A DNA stretch of 64,000 bases from Levilactobacillus brevis (lineage in GTDB: Bacteria; Bacillota; Bacilli; Lactobacillales; Lactobacillaceae). Of the stretch, positions 62,056-64,000 are shown one piece after another. Positions within the stretch are counted from its first letter, which is position 1; every line of letters begins with the position of its first letter. The notes under the pieces are model-generated. The model did not search any database, was not told the origin of the DNA, and worked only from the letters and a program-made list of their open reading frames with translations. Both the position numbers and the translations under genes were made by a program. The DNA lies in assembly GCA_021383565.1 (NCBI GenBank), contig CP079699.1:1736001-1800000 (forward strand), read 5' to 3'.

Positions 62056-62371
62056 AATTTTCCCCCTTAGGAATCTGACTGGCAACTCTTCTACTGCAGG
62101 TACTGGGTTTGTGGTGGATAGCTGCCGCCTTGCCGTTCGCCAAATCTAGGCTGGAACGCTGGGGAAGAACCGGAGCGAGCCTGAGAACCGGTCTCGTTCC
62201 TCGCTTGGAACCGCCACAACCCGGCGTTTCCAAGACGTCAATACTTCCGACAGACTACGCAGAAGTCGCCAACTTAGCTGAATCAACCCATCCTTGCCAA
62301 ACAGCACGGCACAGCCACTTCCACCCAACACCCACTCCATCCACTAGACGTGTCCCCCAATCGACCCTACT
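62056..62371 (+). repeat. Structured intergenic repeat, copy R5, lying in the thi leader
   Basis: From 62119 to about 62330. GCCGCCTTGCCGTTCGCC (62124-62141), GCTGGAACGC, AGCCTGAG, CGGTCT and the hairpin CTTGGAACCGCC (62204-62215)/GGCGTTTCCAAG (62223-62234) follow R2 block by block. It separates the TPP riboswitch terminator from thiM, so it is part of the full-length thi mRNA in antisense orientation. Confidence 0.65.
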
Positions 62372-62414
62372 AAAAATGGGCCGCCCGCTCACAAGGTTTG
62401 TGAACCGGCGGCCC
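62372..62414 (-). terminator. Riboswitch-controlled terminator
   Basis: GGGCCGCCGGTTCACAA pairs with TTGTGAGCGGGCGGCCC, then ATTTTT on the minus strand, 15 bases after the TPP aptamer. It is the expected expression platform. Confidence 0.9.
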
Positions 62415-62429
62415 TTAAAGTGCCACGAC

Positions 62430-62514
62430 ACATTCCCTTCGCAAGTTCCAACTTGACAGGTTCCAAGGGATCACGGGCATTCCCGCATCTCAGTCCATTG
62501 TGGACACCCCTAGT
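62430..62514 (-). promoter_or_regulatory. TPP riboswitch (THI element)
   Basis: On the minus strand, ACTAGGGGTGTCC, GGACTGAGATGCGGG, TGATCCCTTGGAACCTG and the final GCGAAGGGAATG follow the thiamin pyrophosphate aptamer consensus in order. With the terminator just after it, thiamin pyrophosphate should stop transcription of thiM-thiD-thiE. Confidence 0.93.
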
Positions 62515-62529
62515 GTTCTGGTTATTTCC

Positions 62530-62557
62530 AGCATAACAGGTTTTTCAATTACGTCAA
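62530..62557 (-). promoter_or_regulatory. Promoter of the thi operon
   Basis: TTGACG (62557-62552), 16 bases, TATGCT (62535-62530), with a TG one base before the -10. Transcription would start just before the aptamer. Confidence 0.7.
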
Positions 62558-62568
62558 CGATTCTCGTG

Positions 62569-63405
62569 TTACCGTGTTATCTGTTCAGCCGCTTTACCAA
62601 TCAACCGCCACAGGTGATCGAGGGCCTTGTCCGATAACAGCTTCCGGGCCAATAAGATTTCGTTGCCGGCCCCCGCCGTGTAACGGGTCTTCGGCCGCCG
62701 CGACAACGCCGCACGGTCGACGAGGCGGGCGATGACTTGGGGTTCGCTGGCGAAACGCTTGGCCGCCGTTAAGATGGCCGCTGCCCGGCGCGCGCCTTGT
62801 TCGTAAGGCCCCTGTGCGGAGGTTTCTTTCAGATGTGCCGCCGCAATATCCGACCATTCGGATTGGATACCACCCGGTTCAATCACAGCGACCTGAATCC
62901 CCTGGTCGGCCAGTTCAAAGCGCAGGGCATCCGATAGCCCCTCCAGCGCAAATTTTGATGCGACGTACCACCCACCAAAGGGCTGGTCCACCTTGCCATC
63001 GACCGAAGAGATATTGATAATCCGGCCGGCGTGCTGTTGGCGCATCATCGGTAGCACCGACTGAATCAGCCGGGCCACGCCAAAGACGTTAACGTCAAAC
63101 TGGTTTTGTGCCTGATCTAGGGGCACCTCTTCGACGGCTCCCAGTAGACCGAAGCCGGCATTGTTGACCAGAATATCGATGCGCCCCGTCTCACTCACAA
63201 TCCGATCGACCACGTGCTCCACGCTATCGGGGTCGGTGACGTCCAGGGCCAACGTGGTAATCCCCAAGTCGTCCAAATCATTCATCCGGCTAACCCGACG
63301 CGCACCCGCGTAGACCGTGACGCCGTTTCGCTGTAAATTCCGTGCAATCGCATTGCCAATGCCCGATGATGCTCCCGTAACCAACGCAACTTTTCGATGT
63401 GCCAT
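62569..63405 (-). CDS. SDR family oxidoreductase
   Basis: A 278-residue classical short-chain dehydrogenase. The cofactor motif TGASSGIG is at residues 9-16, with NNAG at about 84, the catalytic Ser in INISSVDGK, and YVASK (Tyr-x3-Lys). An arginine pair after beta-2 (GARRVSRM) suggests NADPH preference. The C-terminal extension (about 200-278) is that of the retinol-dehydrogenase-like group. ATG 63405 has GGAGG at 9 bases. It starts 13 bases after the FetB-type permease. Confidence 0.92.
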   Translation of the reverse strand: MAHRKVALVTGASSGIGNAIARNLQRNGVTVYAGARRVSRMNDLDDLGITTLALDVTDPDSVEHVVDRIVSETGRIDILVNNAGFGLLGAVEEVPLDQAQNQFDVNVFGVARLIQSVLPMMRQQHAGRIINISSVDGKVDQPFGGWYVASKFALEGLSDALRFELADQGIQVAVIEPGGIQSEWSDIAAAHLKETSAQGPYEQGARRAAAILTAAKRFASEPQVIARLVDRAALSRRPKTRYTAGAGNEILLARKLLSDKALDHLWRLIGKAAEQITR

Positions 63406-63418
63406 ACCCAATTACCTC

Positions 63419-64000
63419 CTAATTTGACGGACCAACTAACTGCTTACGTTCATTATAAAACTCGCGGTACGCCCAGTAACAGGCCAAGACCGACCCAATG
63501 CTGGTGGCCGAGGTCAACATGAACACGACCATAATCTGATACTTAATCGCCCGTACCGGGTCGACGCCGGCAAAGATCAACCCGGACATCATCCCCGGCA
63601 GACTGACAATTCCCATCGTCTTGGCCGAGTCGATGGTGGGCTGCATCCCCGTCTTGATACTGGCGCGGACGATTTCTCGCGAGGCATCCTTGAGGTCAGC
63701 CCCCAGCGCCAATTTTTCCAAAACGGCCTGTCGTTCCTGCTTGAACTGCGCGTTAAGATTGCGGTAGCACAGGCCGATGGCAACCATCGAGTTCGACGCA
63801 ATCATCCCGGCGATGGGAATCATCTGCGACGGGATAAAGGCGATGGCCCCAGCCAGCATCAGGACGCCCAGCGTCACGGCCGTGCTGATCAGAATCGCCC
63901 CGACAGAGATCGGCAAGGCGTGGGGAATCCCGTTACTGCGCTGCTTGGCGTTATAGCCGGCATTGAAAATAATGATGAAGATTAGCGTGGCCGTCAGCCA
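63419..64000 (-). CDS. FetB/YbbM (UPF0014) family permease, 5' end outside window
   Basis: 194 C-terminal residues of an integral membrane protein. The window-edge frame continues upstream (WLTATLIFIIIFNAGYNAKQ). AGMIASNSMVAIGLCYRNLN and the stretch GIVSLPGMMSGLIFAGVDPV are diagnostic of the FetB iron-export permease family. A FetA ATPase gene would be expected next to it, outside the window. The gene is followed closely by an SDR gene, so the two may be co-transcribed. Confidence 0.9.
   Translation of the reverse strand, partial: WLTATLIFIIIFNAGYNAKQRSNGIPHALPISVGAILISTAVTLGVLMLAGAIAFIPSQMIPIAGMIASNSMVAIGLCYRNLNAQFKQERQAVLEKLALGADLKDASREIVRASIKTGMQPTIDSAKTMGIVSLPGMMSGLIFAGVDPVRAIKYQIMVVFMLTSATSIGSVLACYWAYREFYNERKQLVGPSN

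Overview
The window reads as chromosomal DNA of a Levilactobacillus species close to L. brevis. The clearest clue is an S-layer protein precursor at 42.1-43.5 kb whose N-terminal region has the L. brevis SlpA/SlpB style (signal peptide, then a basic repeat-rich wall-binding part). Other clues are strong AGGAGG-type ribosome binding sites, a CBS-less IMP dehydrogenase, KxYKxGKxW and YhgE/Pip surface proteins, and the lactobacillar order rsmG-noc-parA-parB-DUF951-ychF-DUF1129. Most genes lie on the minus strand.

Layout. 0-2.3 kb: surface protein fragment, a small operon with a cysteine-rich mini-protein, and two damaged ORFs. 2.4-10.8 kb: gpmA, an AI-2E family exporter, a ROK regulator, a membrane-anchored TPR-like protein, cfa, azlCD and an acetyltransferase. 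11.5-18.4 kb: a giant YhgE/Pip membrane protein and an envelope operon (VanRS-like two-component system plus D,D-carboxypeptidase). 19.1-28.7 kb: guaB, a GT-C type membrane glycosyltransferase, a secreted basic protein and the chromosome segregation cluster. 29.0-35.6 kb: nucleoside salvage (nucleoside hydrolase, purine permease, NupC) with two enzyme homologues that have lost key active-site residues. 36.0-36.6 kb: no protein gene, but a promoter overlapped by a perfect catabolite-response element and followed by a terminator, so a candidate small RNA. 38-43.5 kb: regulators, a possible ComK-family protein and the S-layer gene.

43.6-49.2 kb is an accessory island: an orphan MqsA-like antitoxin, an FRG-domain gene cut by an IS30 element, a hairpin RNA locus, a small membrane peptide gene and, most notably, a three-gene toxin-antitoxin-chaperone module (MqsR-like toxin, MqsA-like antitoxin, SecB-like chaperone) behind one autoregulatory-looking promoter. 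49.3-56 kb: an aminotransferase with a divergent LysR regulator, a fic gene bracketed by near-identical hairpins, and an alternative sigma factor operon divergent from a helveticin J-like secreted protein. 56.4-59.3 kb: small genes and an SOS-box-controlled Y-family polymerase/YolD cassette. 59.7-64 kb: thiamin salvage (thiM-thiD-thiE) under a TPP riboswitch, an SDR and the start of a FetB-type permease.

A dispersed structured repeat family, not explained by any gene, recurs at about 11.0, 18.6, 30.4, 55.9 and 62.1 kb. Two copies share a hairpin with compensatory base-pair changes. Two intergenic regions 17 kb apart each encode a 41-47 residue peptide with the same acidic MD(L/F)...DD start, one hydrophobic segment and a private terminator. 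No rRNA, tRNA or CRISPR array was recognised. All family assignments were made by eye, without database searches.
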